DNA from: Ptychodera flava
Taxonomy: Eukaryota > Hemichordata > Enteropneusta > Ptychoderidae
Direction of reading: 5' to 3'
DNA: 64,000 nt
Assembly: GCF_041260155.1 (NCBI RefSeq)
Contig: NC_091946.1
Coordinates: 35,721,276 to 35,785,275 of the forward strand
Part shown: positions 45,981-57,300 of the stretch, one piece after another
How positions within the stretch are numbered: the first letter of the stretch is position 1
How the letters are laid out: every line of letters starts with the position of its first letter
Notes under the pieces: model-generated
Databases searched by the model: none
Told to the model about the DNA's origin: nothing
The model's input: the letters and a program-made list of their open reading frames with translations, nothing else
Translations under genes and position numbers: made by a program

Positions 45981-46330
45981 TTAAGCTTTGAACCTTATTA
46001 CATTTGGCATGCCAATTACAGAAGGCAGATACGTCATTTTTAAATTTGACATTGCCAATGTTTTCGTTACGACAATCCTTCCATAAATATATTGTCTACG
46101 TCTCCAAGAATTTAAATTCTTTTTCAACAAACCAATCTTTCCATTCCAGGTAAGTCTTTTGCATTGAAAGTCATTATATTTAAAATACACACCCAATGTT
46201 TTAACTGGCTGGGTTGTTACACAAATACTGTAGGCTAAGTTATCATCCGGCTTCATACCACCGAGCTTTTTTTAAAGAAAGCTCGTGTTTTCGTCTTGTT
46301 TAATTTTAGACCACTACATTATTTTGTGAA
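45981..46330 (-). mobile_element. LINE fragment (L1/Tx1-like RT C-terminus)
   Basis: On the minus strand, a LNKTKT-like motif near 46305-46290 is followed by VKTLGVYFKYN, WNGKIGLLKKNLNSWRRR and IYGRIVVTKTLAMSNLKM. This is the order typical of the region just after the RT catalytic domain in L1-clade LINEs. Only about 350 bp remain. Confidence 0.75.
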
Positions 46331-46351
46331 AGTTCTCCATTACACTAAGCT

Positions 46352-46618
46352 ATGACATTTCATCTGTTGAGCTCGACGATAACATTGTATCAACAGCTCG
46401 ACGATAACACTGTAAAGTAGCCATAATTATGTCATGTTTTTTATTTTAGAGAATGTTTCAGGCATATAAATTTGATGTCCCAAAATCTCGCACACAGCCC
46501 TTGTTTGAGTTATTTTGTTGCTTGTGTCCCTTCATCGAAATCGAAAATTTACTTTCGAAATGACACAAAAGGATTTTGTACACGTTGGCATTACCGTTTT
46601 AGTTTATCAGGTCGGGGG

Positions 46619-46698
<80 letters not shown>

Positions 46699-47280
46699 CA
46701 GACAGATAGACAGGCAGACAGACAGACTGACTGACAGAGAAATCAAACTTTTGTGAGGGGTTGCTGTCTTATGAGAGACAGACAGACAGACAGAGGCAGA
46801 GAGAAAGAGAGAATTCAAACTTTTATGAGCGGTATCAACATTTACGAAATTGTGCAAGGACTGATTGTTTCGGGCAAAGTTTTACAAATTTTGGAATAAA
46901 TTTCTATGATTTAATTCTGTGAAAAAATAAAAAAGATGTGATTTCGATGATATATGTATACCAGATGATATATGTTTATATCGTGTGAGACCAACATTGG
47001 TTGGAGGAAAGAAAAATATCACATGCATATACATAATTGTACGGGCCACAGCAAATAGCGGTACTTTCTGAAATTATATATATTGACCAAAAAATTACAG
47101 TGTTAACTTCAGTAATCCTGGGACATGTCATGGCTGTGATTTGTTTCCCACCACCCGATCTACCCTATTCAAAAGGCCTCCCATCCCAAATCGTTTTTGC
47201 CATTTTAAAAATATTCATAATTTTATCAGATTTTGTTGTTTTTTAACGGGTCACATCCAATCAAAAATGAATTAATTTCC
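46352..47280 (+). pseudogene. Detached tail and 3' flank of paralog 3
   Basis: Homologous to 27801-28590, the last 39 bp of coding sequence plus the 3' flank of paralog 2. The first codons still read MTFHLLSS, matching MAFHLLSS in the paralog 2 GPI signal. A small duplication (AGCTCGACGATAACA twice) then changes the end. It also keeps the CCCAAAATCTCGCACACAGC phrase, the GA microsatellite and the GATTTCGATGATATATGTA segment. It is no longer contiguous with an exon. Confidence 0.8.
46615..46800. repeat. (GA)n microsatellite grading into (CAGA)n
   Basis: An uninterrupted GA run to about 46697 is followed by GACAGACAG units and a second short CAGA block near 46780. It is the expanded counterpart of 28047-28109. 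Confidence 0.95.
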
Positions 47281-48204
47281 TAAAGGCATGTGGCCAACAG
47301 CAACTGTATACATTCACTTACTGAAAAATTAGCTATCAAAAAAGACAGAAACAAGCGAAAAAAGGAAACAAAACTTGTGATGTGGCACTGCAAAGAAGAC
47401 CCCACTCTCCAATAGGTTATTATCGCCGGCAGGGAGGGGAGATAGAATATGCGTGGGTCACTGCCTATGGTGTAGTGTCGGGTCCAGTCAGGTACGCTCA
47501 AAATATCTAAGCATATAGGATGCACGTTATATTAGTTTCACATGTTTTGATAGATTTGAAAAATGTTACCTATCTTTCTCAAAGTTTCGAACTTTATTTC
47601 AATTTTACTCAGAGTATAAAGCAGTATACAGTGCATGTTATTTTGCGTCTACAAATCCTGCACATATTTGAGTGCTTGTGCTAATGCTTAGTTATAGGTT
47701 GTTTAACAAGTCTAACCAAATCAAAATTTATTGACACACCATCCAGGAAAAATGGTCTCAAAACACATCAAGTGCTAAAACCCAAAATCATTATTCAGTC
47801 GAGTGATGCGGCCATATCTAAGGCGGCATTTACAAACACCTCTGGTGGGGGGAGGACTTGAAAATATGAAGGATATGTTGGAGGGTACTTGAAAGGATTT
47901 TGGGACTTAAAGGGGGACTCGAAATACAACTGTCTCTGATCGATATGAAATATGTGTTGGGTTGTAAATTTAAGCTATAACGTTTGGCTAATTTTGGGTG
48001 GCTTTGTTTTGTGTATCCACGGCAGTTTCTTGTTCTACTCCCTGAAGCGTGACGAAAGTCCAGCAAAGCCATATGTGTAAAATTGAATCCAAGTCCGGAC
48101 TAGAATTCATTTGTCATCAATAACAATGATTATGGTCTTTGCACATGCATATACTGAGTATTTACCAAACAGAATGAAAGTTTCCCCCCAGGAAACATCT
48201 TTCT

Positions 48205-48345
48205 GCGAGAACTCCTACTTACCTGTTACTGTTACCTTTGGGTTATCTCATTTGCTGCCTTCCAGAACGGGGCAAAAATTTAAATACACGTGATCTCATC
48301 AAAGGCAGAAACCGCCATGAGATTCCATATTCAAACAGTTCTCAA
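48205..48345. repeat. Inverted terminal repeat of DIRS element (3' side)
   Basis: Matches the reverse complement of 53485-53610. Shared blocks include GTTACCTTTGGGTTATCTCA, TTTGCTGCCTTCCAGAA, GGCAAAAATTTAAATACA, GTGATCTCATC and CCATATTCAAACAGTTCTC. Small differences separate the two arms. Confidence 0.9.
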
Positions 48346-48393
48346 CCTCCATAATAGACTATCAAAACAGTACGTGGGGAAGAGGGGGGGAGG

Positions 48394-48500
48394 AGTGACA
48401 GGTAACTAGGAGTTCTCGCAGAAACATGTTTCCTAGGGGGCACTTTCATTCTGCTTCATCCTCCTACTTACCTGTCACTGTTACCTTTGGGTTTACACAG
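48394..48500. repeat. DIRS internal complementary region
   Basis: The first half (to CTTTCATTCTG, about 48453) is the reverse complement of the left outer end (48170-48235). The second half (CTTCATCCTCCTACTTACCT onward) is the complement of the right outer end (53580-53622). The junction places the two element ends side by side. In DIRS elements this region templates completion of a circular intermediate. Confidence 0.88.
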
Positions 48501-48548
48501 AATCCAAAGCTTAAAAGGAGGAGGGTATATCAAACAAACTCTCCCAAC

Positions 48549-49550
48549 CTAGGTAGAGCCACACCTCAAAGAACCTAAAGCAAAACTAGCTTCCATAGGT
48601 ACATCATTGAGGTAAAAGTTAATAAAGGTATTTGGAGAAGCCAAAAAACCAGCTTTACAAGTGTCATCAACTGACACACCTTTAAACAAAGCCCACGAGG
48701 CACCCTTAGCTCGCGTATCATGTGCTCTGATGGAATGCACAAGTCTACAATGGCCATCGGAAGAATCATAGGCAAGTTGGATTGTATCCCTTAACCATCC
48801 AGAAATAGTGTCCTTGGACGCTGGACCATGTTGACCTGGGGACACCTTAATGAACAACTGTTCTGTATTACCACGAAGTTTTGCAGTCATCTTAATGTAG
48901 TAACGAAGAGCCCTGCAAGGACATATAAGTTTATCCTATGGATCACTTGAAATATTTTCAAGACTCGGAATGAATATATCTGTGCCAACAAGAGATACAA
49001 TTTCATTCTTGGATAGAAAACCTGCCCTAGGCAACAATCTAACACCTGTAGGCTCCCATCTGAGATAAGCACTGTTGATAGACAAAGCATGAATCTCACT
49101 TCGTCTACGCCCAGATGCCGCAGCTATGATAAAAACAGTCTTCATAGTTAAATACTTCAAACCAGATTCACTAATAGGCTCGTAAGGAGATTGTTTTAAT
49201 GAATCTAACACTAATGGAAGACTCCAAGAAGGCAAAAGTCTCCTCTGAGGAGGACGCTTAACGAAAACCCTTTAATCAGACTATCCAAAAGAAGATGCTG
49301 ACCTACACTATGTTCACCATAACTCGGAAGGAATAGTTTGGGGTTTTAGACCTCTAGCCTCAAAATGAAAACCATAAAGTCACCCAGAGAACTTAGAGAT
49401 GGATGCATGGGATCAACCCGATGTTCTTTGCACCAATCACTGAATACTCTGAACCTGTAATAATATGATTTAATGGTTAATGATCGACGAGAGTTCGCTG
49501 CATATTCTGCAGCTCTCGCTGAAAATCACTCTGAACAAAAACGTTTCTTG
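48549..49550 (-). pseudogene. DIRS tyrosine recombinase
   Basis: This gene would encode the integrase-like enzyme that inserts the circular DNA copy. The catalytic core is visible. The first Arg is in AAASGRRRSEIHAL (about 49115-49075), HDTR in SIRAHDTRAKGASW (about 48730-48690), and the nucleophile Tyr in NTFINFYLNDV (about 48610). An in-frame TAG separates the two halves at 48936-48938. The N-terminal SAM-like part (49550-49240, with FRVFSDWCKEH) is frameshifted. All R-H-R-Y landmarks persist, but this copy cannot make an intact enzyme without readthrough. Confidence 0.88.
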
Positions 49551-49557
49551 ACAGTTT

Positions 49558-51468
49558 TCAAGCAGTCAACTGGAGGACTGATGGATCTGGGTGAAGAAAA
49601 CCCGACAACAGCTGGCTCAGAATGTCTGGGGTCTCTGGTAGTTCTATTGGAATTTCTATTAGCAACTCCAGCAATCGAGGAAACCACGGTTGTCTTGGCC
49701 AATTCGGCGCTATCAGAATAACAACACACACCTCGTGTCTCATCTTGCTAAGAACTCTGGGGATCAGAGACACTGGAGGAAACGCGTATGCAAACATGTT
49801 TGTCCAGGGAACTGAAAAGGCATCCACTGCCTCTGCTCTTTGGTCTGGAACTGGAGAACAATACACCTGCAGATGGGCATTGTGTGCGGTTGCAAACAGA
49901 TCTATGTGAGGCCTGTCTAATACCTCGAAAAGGGACTCTGCCACCTAATGTTTTAACATCCACTCTGTTGGGATAGGTCGTCTTCTGGACAGAGCATCTG
50001 CTATCAGATTGCACCTGCCTGGTATGTGAGCTGCCCTGATCCTGATATTTCTGATAATGCACCAATTCATTAGATGCCAAGTGAGGATGCAGAGAGATGG
50101 AGACCCCTTCATATATGATACAACGGTCAAATTGTCTGACCTTACAAGAACCAATCTCCCTAAGATATGAGGGACGAAGGCCTTTTAACTTTCCCATACT
50201 GCCTGAAGCTTGAGACAGTTTATGTGCTCTTGTCTCTGGGCTACTGACCAGACTCCTGAAATGGTTAAATCTCCCATATGAGCTCCCCAACCTTGTATTG
50301 AAGCATCCGTGGTTATTGTAACCTCTTGGGGCTCCAGGGACAGAGAAACTCCCTTGAAAAAATTGACTCTGATGGTCGATCAATGAAGATGCTGTGTTAA
50401 CATGGTGTTTACCCTTATAGGATGACTGAGACGATTCTGATGTGGTCTCCATTGAGACAGAAGGAAAATTTGAATTGGCCTCATGTTCAACATTGCCAAA
50501 GGTATGAGCTGAACGCAAGGTGCCATGAGACCTAGGAGGCGAAGAAAATACTGAGCCGTCTGAAAACTGCCGGGCAAGAGATGACTTACCATTTCGCAAA
50601 TAGCTTGAAAACGCTCTGGCATTGGAGTAGCAATCACTTCCTCCAAATCTATTTTCGCCCCTATATAATGAATGCTCTGACTTGGGCAAAGTTCTGACTT
50701 CTTTTCGTTTGGTAGCCAACCTAGACTGACAGCTGTCCTTAAAATACGTGCTGTATCCCGCTGTAATAACCTGATCTGTGTCTGCCTGGCTAGCATATCA
50801 TCCAGATTCAAATGGACATAAATTTGTTGCTTTCGAAGAAAGGCACCCAAAACTGCTGTGACCTTGGTATGCACACGGGGTGCTGACGACAGACTGAAAG
50901 GCAGTGTCCGAAACTGAAACACCCTGCCCTGCACTGCAAACCTGAGAAAATGTCTGCAGTCTGGTTGAATAAGAATATGTTGATAAGCGTCTGTTAGATC
51001 GACTGAAACAGCATAATCCCCTTTTGACAGATCTGATAAAACTGAATGTAGAGTTTTAATCTTGAAGTGTTTCTTTTTGAGAAAATGGTTTAATCGGCGG
51101 AGATTTAAAATTGGTCTCCAACTCCCTGATCTCTTTGGAATTAGAAACATTGAGCTGTAAAAACCTTTTGATCTGTCCGTAACAGGCTCTATAGCCCCCT
51201 TTGAGATCAATGATTCTATTTCCTGAAGGATTGCATTTCTCTTCCCTAAATTCGTCGGAAGAGGAAAATTTATAACCTTGCTTGTAAGTGGGGGCACTTG
51301 AAGAAATTCCAAGCGATAACTTTCAGAAACCACCCCTAAAACCCACGGGTCGTTGGTTATCTTGGCCCAGTGCTGACTCAAAAGAGATAATCTTCCCCCT
51401 AATTGCATCTCCAGAAAAGGAATTTGAATATTTAATTGTGCTAGATTTACACACTGAGCCCTTGCCAA
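49558..51468 (-). pseudogene. DIRS pol: reverse transcriptase, RNase H, methylase-like domain
   Basis: One continuous frame is broken by two in-frame stops (TGA at 50380-50382, TAG at 49945-49947). RT (about 51300-50600) has FLIPKRSGSWRPILNLRRLN, SVDLTDAYQHI and the catalytic region HLNLDDML, where most relatives have YLDDW. RNase H (50330-49960) has TTDASIQGWGAH, VRSDNLTVVSYM and AAHIPGRCNLIADALSRR. The last part (49944-49558) has HIDLFATAHNA, DAFSVPW and APNWPRQPWFPRL, the conserved DIRS C-terminal domain often compared with DNA adenine methylases. An overlapping 323-residue frame at 49748-50719 is a shadow. Confidence 0.9.
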
Positions 51469-51500
51469 ACCATCATTGTTTAAAAGAACGGTCTCTGGGC

Positions 51501-53108
51501 TTATCCTGAAAGGGCGGCACTGGTGGTCTTCTTATCCCTTTTGCCCTTAAAGTAATTACTAGGTGGAGCAGAAACAGAACTCTTTACTGAAAGTATGTTA
51601 AGTTTAGCGGAAGGTTGCGACTTGGGCTGAAATGAAGCAGGTCGCTTAACTCCCTGACTTGGTCTAGAAAGGGAGACTATTTCCCTAACATCTCTAGCTG
51701 CTGCAGCTTCCTGGTGAAAAATATCTGAGACTTCTCCATGGAAAAGTTTATCACCGCGAATAGGAAGCTTAGTCAAACGATTTCGAGTTGATCTTGTAGG
51801 AAAATCCATCTGATCAAGGAATAATTCCCTTCTGGCAGAAACTGACAAAGCAATGGCACGCAAAAGTTGATCTGCTGAAGAAGTTAGAGAAAACTGCAAA
51901 AATTCCAAACCCCTCGACAATTGGTCATCAGGAATATTAGAACCTGGCGAAACTGCCGTATGTACAAAAGCGGTTGCCAACAAGGAATGTGAAATGCATC
52001 TCAGTAAAACTCTGAGAGCTTTTTCTACCATAAGATGTCCAAAATCAGCCTTATGGGTAAAACTTCTCAAATCCTAAGCTGAAAAATGTTTGTTATCAGC
52101 TGCCAATTTAGTGTTGACAAAACTTTCTACACTTGACGCTCTGGCAAACTCCTCAAAGTCTTTTTCAAGGTACCTGAAATTCTTGTCTACAGACTTTGTG
52201 TACTTGGACACTCTGGGCAAACTCTTCTCAATAGTTGTCAATTTTTGTGCAATCAGTCCCTCAGTGGGCAAACTAGGAGCACCTGAAACTGTACTATCTC
52301 CACCAAGTCAAAAAGACAAACGTTGACTATGATTGCTATAATCTTTTGTACAGCCAAGCACATTGCCAATAATGTTAATAATATCATGCCATTTCCCAGA
52401 CAAAGCTTCAGACATGTAAGCATCAGTAGTAGAAATTTCTGAATGAGTATCAGAATGAGCAATGTCACTTCGCACGTAATCCTGAGACGTACACATAGAA
52501 TGACTGTCTCCATCTGCGCTCTCATCAAGATCACTCGGAGCAAACAAAGAAACAGAATCAGGATCTCTATACTTGTAGGACGGCTGTGGAACAACTCCCG
52601 ACACAGTTGCCGTCTCATGATTACTTATCACCTCTGTAGGGTCCACATGTAAATCCCTATTCAGACTGTGCTTTTGGTGTTGGGGCTCCACATGATTGCC
52701 CTCTGCTACACCAGCACTCTGAGATTGAGCAAGAAAACCAGCCAACAAAGAAGAAACCTTCTCCAAAAATTGCTCAAATCTAGTGTCCAGAATACCCTCA
52801 ATCTCGTCCTTGGAAACATACGACTCTTCAGAGGGCAAACTAACAGCTGCACTACTAGCCGACTTCCTGGACTTTTCATTCTGAGACTTACCTTTTGAAG
52901 TTTGCTTACCTTGCAGCAACTCAGGATTAGTAAAAATGCGCCATAGTTCATCCGACCAATCCTTGCAAATATCACAAGGCTTAGCCTTTGAACACTTACG
53001 ACATGCAAGACACTTGTCATGGCTGTCATCAGCAGGAATAATCTTCCTACATCTAGATGCAGCGCAAACCTTAGAACCGTCACTCAAAGGAACATCGCAT
53101 AGGTCCAT
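51501..53108 (-). pseudogene. DIRS gag-like protein
   Basis: The likely start is the Met at 53108 (MDLCDVPLSDG). An N-terminal Cys-rich segment (CxxxxCRK, CLACRKCSKAKPCDIC, about 53070-52970) looks like the zinc-binding region of DIRS gag. An acidic, Ser-rich middle follows. A frameshift lies near 52290 and an in-frame TAG at 52074-52076. The C-terminal part (52070-51501) contains SLLATAFVHTAVSPGSN and a basic FKGKRDKK end. The role would be to package element RNA. Placement rests on position and composition. Confidence 0.75.
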
Positions 53109-53484
53109 GATACAAGCAGAACTGGTAAACCTGCAGTACACAAAAACCAGCGCGATAAATACCATAAACTACAAAACACGATGCACAAGAAACTGGCTCG
53201 CACACAGCTGCAGACTGACCAAGCACGTCACTGCATTCACAAACGTGCAATGCAAACAATGGCAACGCACACGTGCTACATAAACTCAAAACAGTACTTC
53301 AAACGGCCAGAAAAACTACCGTCAAACAAAACTGACTGCTAAAAAAGAATAAATAAACTGAAAATAATAGACGACAACGTAACTCATGCTCCCAGGAAGG
53401 AACAGCAGAGCAAAAACCGTACGTCAAAATACCATATACTGGAAGGCTGAAATAGGTGTATTTACACACACCGAGGCAAATGAG

Positions 53485-53610
53485 AACTGTTTGAATATGG
53501 AATTCCATGACGGTTCCGCCTGGGATGAGATCACTTGTATTTAAATTTTTGCCTCTTTCTGGAAGGCAGCAAATGAGATAACCCAAAGGTAACAGTGACC
53601 TGTAAGTAGG
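53485..53610. repeat. Inverted terminal repeat of DIRS element (5' side)
   Basis: Reverse complement of the arm at 48205-48345 with minor differences. It precedes the gag start by about 400 bp on the coding strand. Confidence 0.9.
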
Positions 53611-53939
53611 AGGATGAAACAGAATTGTGTTATTCTAGCATGTTGTGGGAGTACAACAAGAAACTGCAGTCGATACACAGAACAAACCATACTTAATTGG
53701 CCAAAAGGAACTCCCAATGTGCCTTTATATAAATATCTTAATTGTGTCTAGTTTCTTGACAGGTGAGGGAAGTCATCCTGTTTCCAAACCTTTTTTATAT
53801 GATCGCAAAAGGGACAATAGCTGTAATGTTTACCTTAATTTATAGTTTGGCTTGAAAGTGTACAGAGAGCACTATAATTGTTTATCGAGAAACGTATTAC
53901 ACCCTGAAAGTCAATATTTAATAACACTTAAATACATAC

Positions 53940-54770
53940 ATATACTTTTATATTACAGATATAGCAAGTTTTGTGAGGGAAAATATCTAATACTTTACAT
54001 GTAGACTGCCAAGAGAAGTGTAATAATAATTTTGGATGACATTCCAGTATCATATTTGTCGTCCACTTCTGAACTTTCAAACACCCTATTTGAATCAAGT
54101 ACACTAGTATTGTTAAAACTTACACAAGTACAGATTTAGTTAATTTAGTAATGTAAAAAAATATTCATAGTTTTCTCATATACTCTACTGTACAGGGAAT
54201 TAACATTTTCGTCGAAATTCCAAAGTCAAATTTCTTTTACACATATGCACTTGTAACCACCCTATTCTAATTAAATACATTCTAATCAAATATATTTATA
54301 TCAATTATCCAACGTATATAAATGCACAGATATTGCTAGTTTTATATTGGAAAAAAATTATTCACAGTTTTGACATGGACTACCATGTACAGTGACTCAA
54401 CATTTTCCGTGAAAGTCCAAAATTAAATTTCTTGTACAACTATGCATTTGTAACCACCGTATGCTAATTAATACATTTATATCAATTATCAAATGTCTAT
54501 AAATGCACAGATATTACTAGTTCTATATTGGAAAAAATTGTTCATAGTTTTCTCATAGACTACAACGTATAGTCAACATTATCGATGAAATCAAAAATTA
54601 AATTTTTGTACACACATACACTTTTTACCTGCCACTTCAAGCTAAGTACATTTACATGAATTATCAAACACATATAAATGTAGAGATATGACTTGTTTTG
54701 AATGGAACAAATGTTAATAGTATGCGCAATAGACTCCCATGTATTATGATTTGATATTTGGACGAAGCAC
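53940..54770. repeat. Tandem ~180-bp units inside TIR element copy B
   Basis: Successive starts near 53955, 54130, 54327, 54506 and 54681 give spacing of about 175-197 bp. Units 3 and 4 are the most alike (CACAGATATT.CTAGTT.TATATTGGAAAAAA). Reverse-complement relatives fill 29690-30180. Confidence 0.8.
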
Positions 54771-55195
54771 TATATCGGCCACATTTTGCCTTCCTTTGAG
54801 CAGGGGGGACTTAAAAATTATAACAAGTAAGAAGGTGGGACTTGAACGCATTGCGATTTTGCTAGGGGGGTATTTGAAAAAACTCAGCATACTTTTTTAG
54901 AATCCTCCCCTCCAGAGGCGTTTGTAATTGCAGCCTAAATGCCTGTGAGTTGTTGACTGAAGTGCGCCACCATACGTTAAAAACGGGGAAACTGTATACT
55001 TTGCGAGAAATGTGAATGGAATAATTAGGTTCTGGACATACATGTAAGAGCCTTGAAAAGCTTTGTAGCTGTGTTTGACGACATTAAAATGAGGTTACTG
55101 GCTCGTTCAAATGTTAATATGATAGTAATGCCAATCGTCATTAGACACGAATAATAATATTCCCTTCTCTTATCTAGCCTCCCGTTCCTCTGTCC

Positions 55196-55220
55196 CTTCT
55201 CTCTCTCCCTCCCTCCCTCC

Positions 55221-55312
<92 letters not shown>
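55196..55312. repeat. (CT)n microsatellite
   Basis: CCCT repeats grade into a long uninterrupted CT run, then AATGAATGAATGA. No coding content. Confidence 0.97.
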
Positions 55313-55314
<2 letters not shown>

Positions 55315-55559
55315 GAATGAATGAAAAAAATTAACGAAAGTAAAAGAAAAAAGAAAAATTTTTAATATCGGACATTGCTGATCGAAACACGTAGACCCAT
55401 CTACTTACATCACAATTTAATATAAATTTATCAATAAGGTCTTGACAGTGTATGTTGACATTGTTTAGTTACAATTTTAAATCGGACAAACTTAAGACAG
55501 TACGTTTACTACTTATTTGTAATAACCCACCGGGTAATATTGTTAATTGGTGGTGTTGG

Positions 55560-56250
55560 CATTAGTTGTTTATGACATTTCGTACTTTTCTTGGTCGACG
55601 GGCAAAACCAAAACATGTTGAAGTTCTGTATGACATTGACTGCTTACCTACATTATGTGACCGTACAACAAAAACGTCGATACAATCTTGGGGAAGAACA
55701 TCAGTCGTCATTGGTAATTCTTCTGGTCTTGGATGTGTTGGGTATCGTCTACAAAAACTGACACAACATGATAAAATCCAGACAATGTGTATTTTAGTCT
55801 GGTAGTGGGGGTAGAGAGGGTTCGCTTTCATGGAATACAAGAACAGAGTTGAGGAAACTAAATCAAAGAAAAATAATTCCTATTCCCAAGAGATTTATAA
55901 CTTTCGAAAGATGCTGATCGACCACAACAATCACACTGCGATAGACTTTCCCTTCTTTGCAGATGTATATACAATTTTAGTTCTTAAATACTTTCAGAAA
56001 GATGGTTTTAAAAATTGCTGAACTCACACTTGACAAAGAAATTAAATTTTGTTCAAATGTTCGTTGAAGCTGACCCTAATGTCAACTTTACTAGATACCG
56101 AAATCAACACTACCATGAAAAAACAAGGATAGATGAAATTGGTACAAAGCTTCTTGATGTTTGTATCTCAGTCGGTTTTCATTGCACGGTGGTTTGTACC
56201 CCGCACTTTCCATCGTGTAGAGAAAATGGTGTGTGTTCTCTGTGAGTTCT
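55560..56250 (+). mobile_element. Possible LINE endonuclease relic
   Basis: At about 56105-56190 the plus strand reads RIDEIGTKLLDVCISVG. This resembles the GxxLLDLCxxxG segment of LINE AP-endonucleases. Surrounding frames are broken and I cannot extend the match confidently in either direction. It may be chance. Confidence 0.35.
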
Positions 56251-57231
56251 CAAGTGTGGATTGACCATACAGTAATTTCCTTGATGCAAAACGACGTCAA
56301 ACAAAGTCCGGGGTTATGTGACAGTTACGTTATCTCGAAGACTTTGATCTCTTCTGAGAGGCGTTGTTTCCACAGTGCTATGTGAAGATAAAATCTGAGT
56401 CACAGAATAGGCAATGGTCATGACTGTCAACAACAATTACACGTCACAGTGGATTCGTCATGCTCAGAATCGGTCTTCTGTCGAGCACTAGTACTGCAAC
56501 TTGTCCGTCGACTGTTCTCACTGCTTCGTGCTGTTTTAAATATTCTTGATACAGTTGCAATTTCTTCCTGGTTAGGGAAGGAAGGGAAAGTATAGAATGA
56601 TTGCAATAGAAAGCTTTACTGTGAATGGAATAGGATGACTTATTTGACAGAATGATGAACAGGATACTTATGATTATCGCGACTTGAAACTAGGAGATCA
56701 CAAACTTACAACATTCAAATAATATATAGAACATGAAATAATGGCAACTCTCGTTTCCTTCTTCACTCTTTTTTCCGTGAAAAAAAAACTTAATGAAGAC
56801 AACGTTTGAATTATTGTGCTTTTCAAAGTTCACGTGAAATGTGTCATTCGTTTTAAATTCAAAGGCACAATCTTTTTTATTTGATGCCGCTGAGACACAG
56901 CTGACATTTCCCGATGGAGGAACCGTGGTTCACTTTTGCGAAAAGTGAAATACACCAGTACAGTGAGTGTATGACAGCTACGAATTTGACGCTTCTTGCA
57001 CACAAACAGTTTTCAAAACAGTCCTTTGAGGTGTAGCCACAGCGAGGACACTAATCATGACAAGAAACTTTTTTCCTTTTCTTTGGTCGTATGACTGATT
57101 TACTCTAAGACTATATTTATGCATACATAGTACCTTGATTAAAGCAACGAGGTGTGCTATTACTTTATCAATTCTTCAAGAACAGTTGTGAGCGAGCAGC
57201 ACACATTATGCTATCACTTTATTTTAGTTTA

Positions 57232-57235
<4 letters not shown>

Positions 57236-57298
<63 letters not shown>
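57236..57298. repeat. (GA)n microsatellite
   Basis: Uninterrupted GA dinucleotides for about 60 bp. No associated gene. Confidence 0.97.

Positions 57299-57299
<1 letters not shown>

Positions 57300-57300
<1 letters not shown>

Larger units (their letters stand above)
40872..46351. other. 5.48-kb segment splitting the ancestral terminal exon of paralog 3
   Basis: Paralogs 2 and 3 align through ..GGCGTTTTGGTTCT (ending 27793 and 40871). They resume at ATG(G/A)CATTTCATCTGTTGAG (27801 and 46352). Paralog 2 has only 7 bp between these points; paralog 3 has 5480 bp. The segment contains the paralog 3 transmembrane tail at its left edge, a TTAA MITE, tandem duplications and an L1-like fragment. 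Insertion into paralog 3 or deletion from paralog 2 are both possible. No clear target duplication is seen. Confidence 0.8.
48170..53622 (-). mobile_element. Nearly full-length DIRS1-like tyrosine-recombinase retrotransposon
   Basis: The minus strand carries, in order, gag (53108-51501), RT-RNase H-methylase-like pol (51468-49558) and a tyrosine recombinase (about 49550-48549). The element is bounded by inverted terminal repeats (48205-48345 and 53485-53610). An internal complementary region (48394-48500) joins copies of both outer ends. This is the diagnostic DIRS1 arrangement. There is no target duplication, as expected for recombinase-mediated insertion. Coding damage is light: four in-frame stops and two or three frameshifts. 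All domains remain recognisable, so the copy is relatively young. Confidence 0.92.
47971..53700. mobile_element. MITE interrupted by the DIRS element
   Basis: The left remnant (about 47971-48169) has GCTAATTTTG, GTTTTGTGTATCCACGGCAG, TTTCTTGTTCTACT and the GTCCGGACTAGAATTCA centre. The right remnant (53623-53700) holds the reverse complement of the first parts (AGTACAACAAGAAACTGCAG, GATACACAGAACAAAAC-like). Relatives are at 58136-58470 and 61881-62241. The remnants show that DIRS inserted into a pre-existing TTAA-type MITE. Confidence 0.6.
47795..54962. mobile_element. TIR element with ~180-bp units (copy B), host of nested insertions
   Basis: Inverted ends near 47795-47850 and 54910-54962 share TTCAGTC, GGCATTTA/GGCTGC and TTACAAACRCCTCTGG. 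Near the right end are four or more units of about 175-195 bp (53940-54770), each with ACAGATATT..TAGTT, ATAGACTACCATGTA-like and AAATTTCTTGTACA segments. The phrase ATATCGGCCACATTTTGCCTTCC mirrors copy A at 29292-30510. The left half is interrupted by a MITE and a DIRS element, so the original length was much shorter. Confidence 0.7.

Noticed and set aside
46472..46857. Arg-Glu and Ser-Leu repeat proteins
   Set aside because: They are translations of a GA microsatellite on both strands.
49748..50719. A 323-residue open frame on the minus strand
   Set aside because: It is in the wrong frame over the DIRS RNase H. The conserved motifs (TTDAS, VRSDN, ADALSRR) lie in the neighbouring frame.
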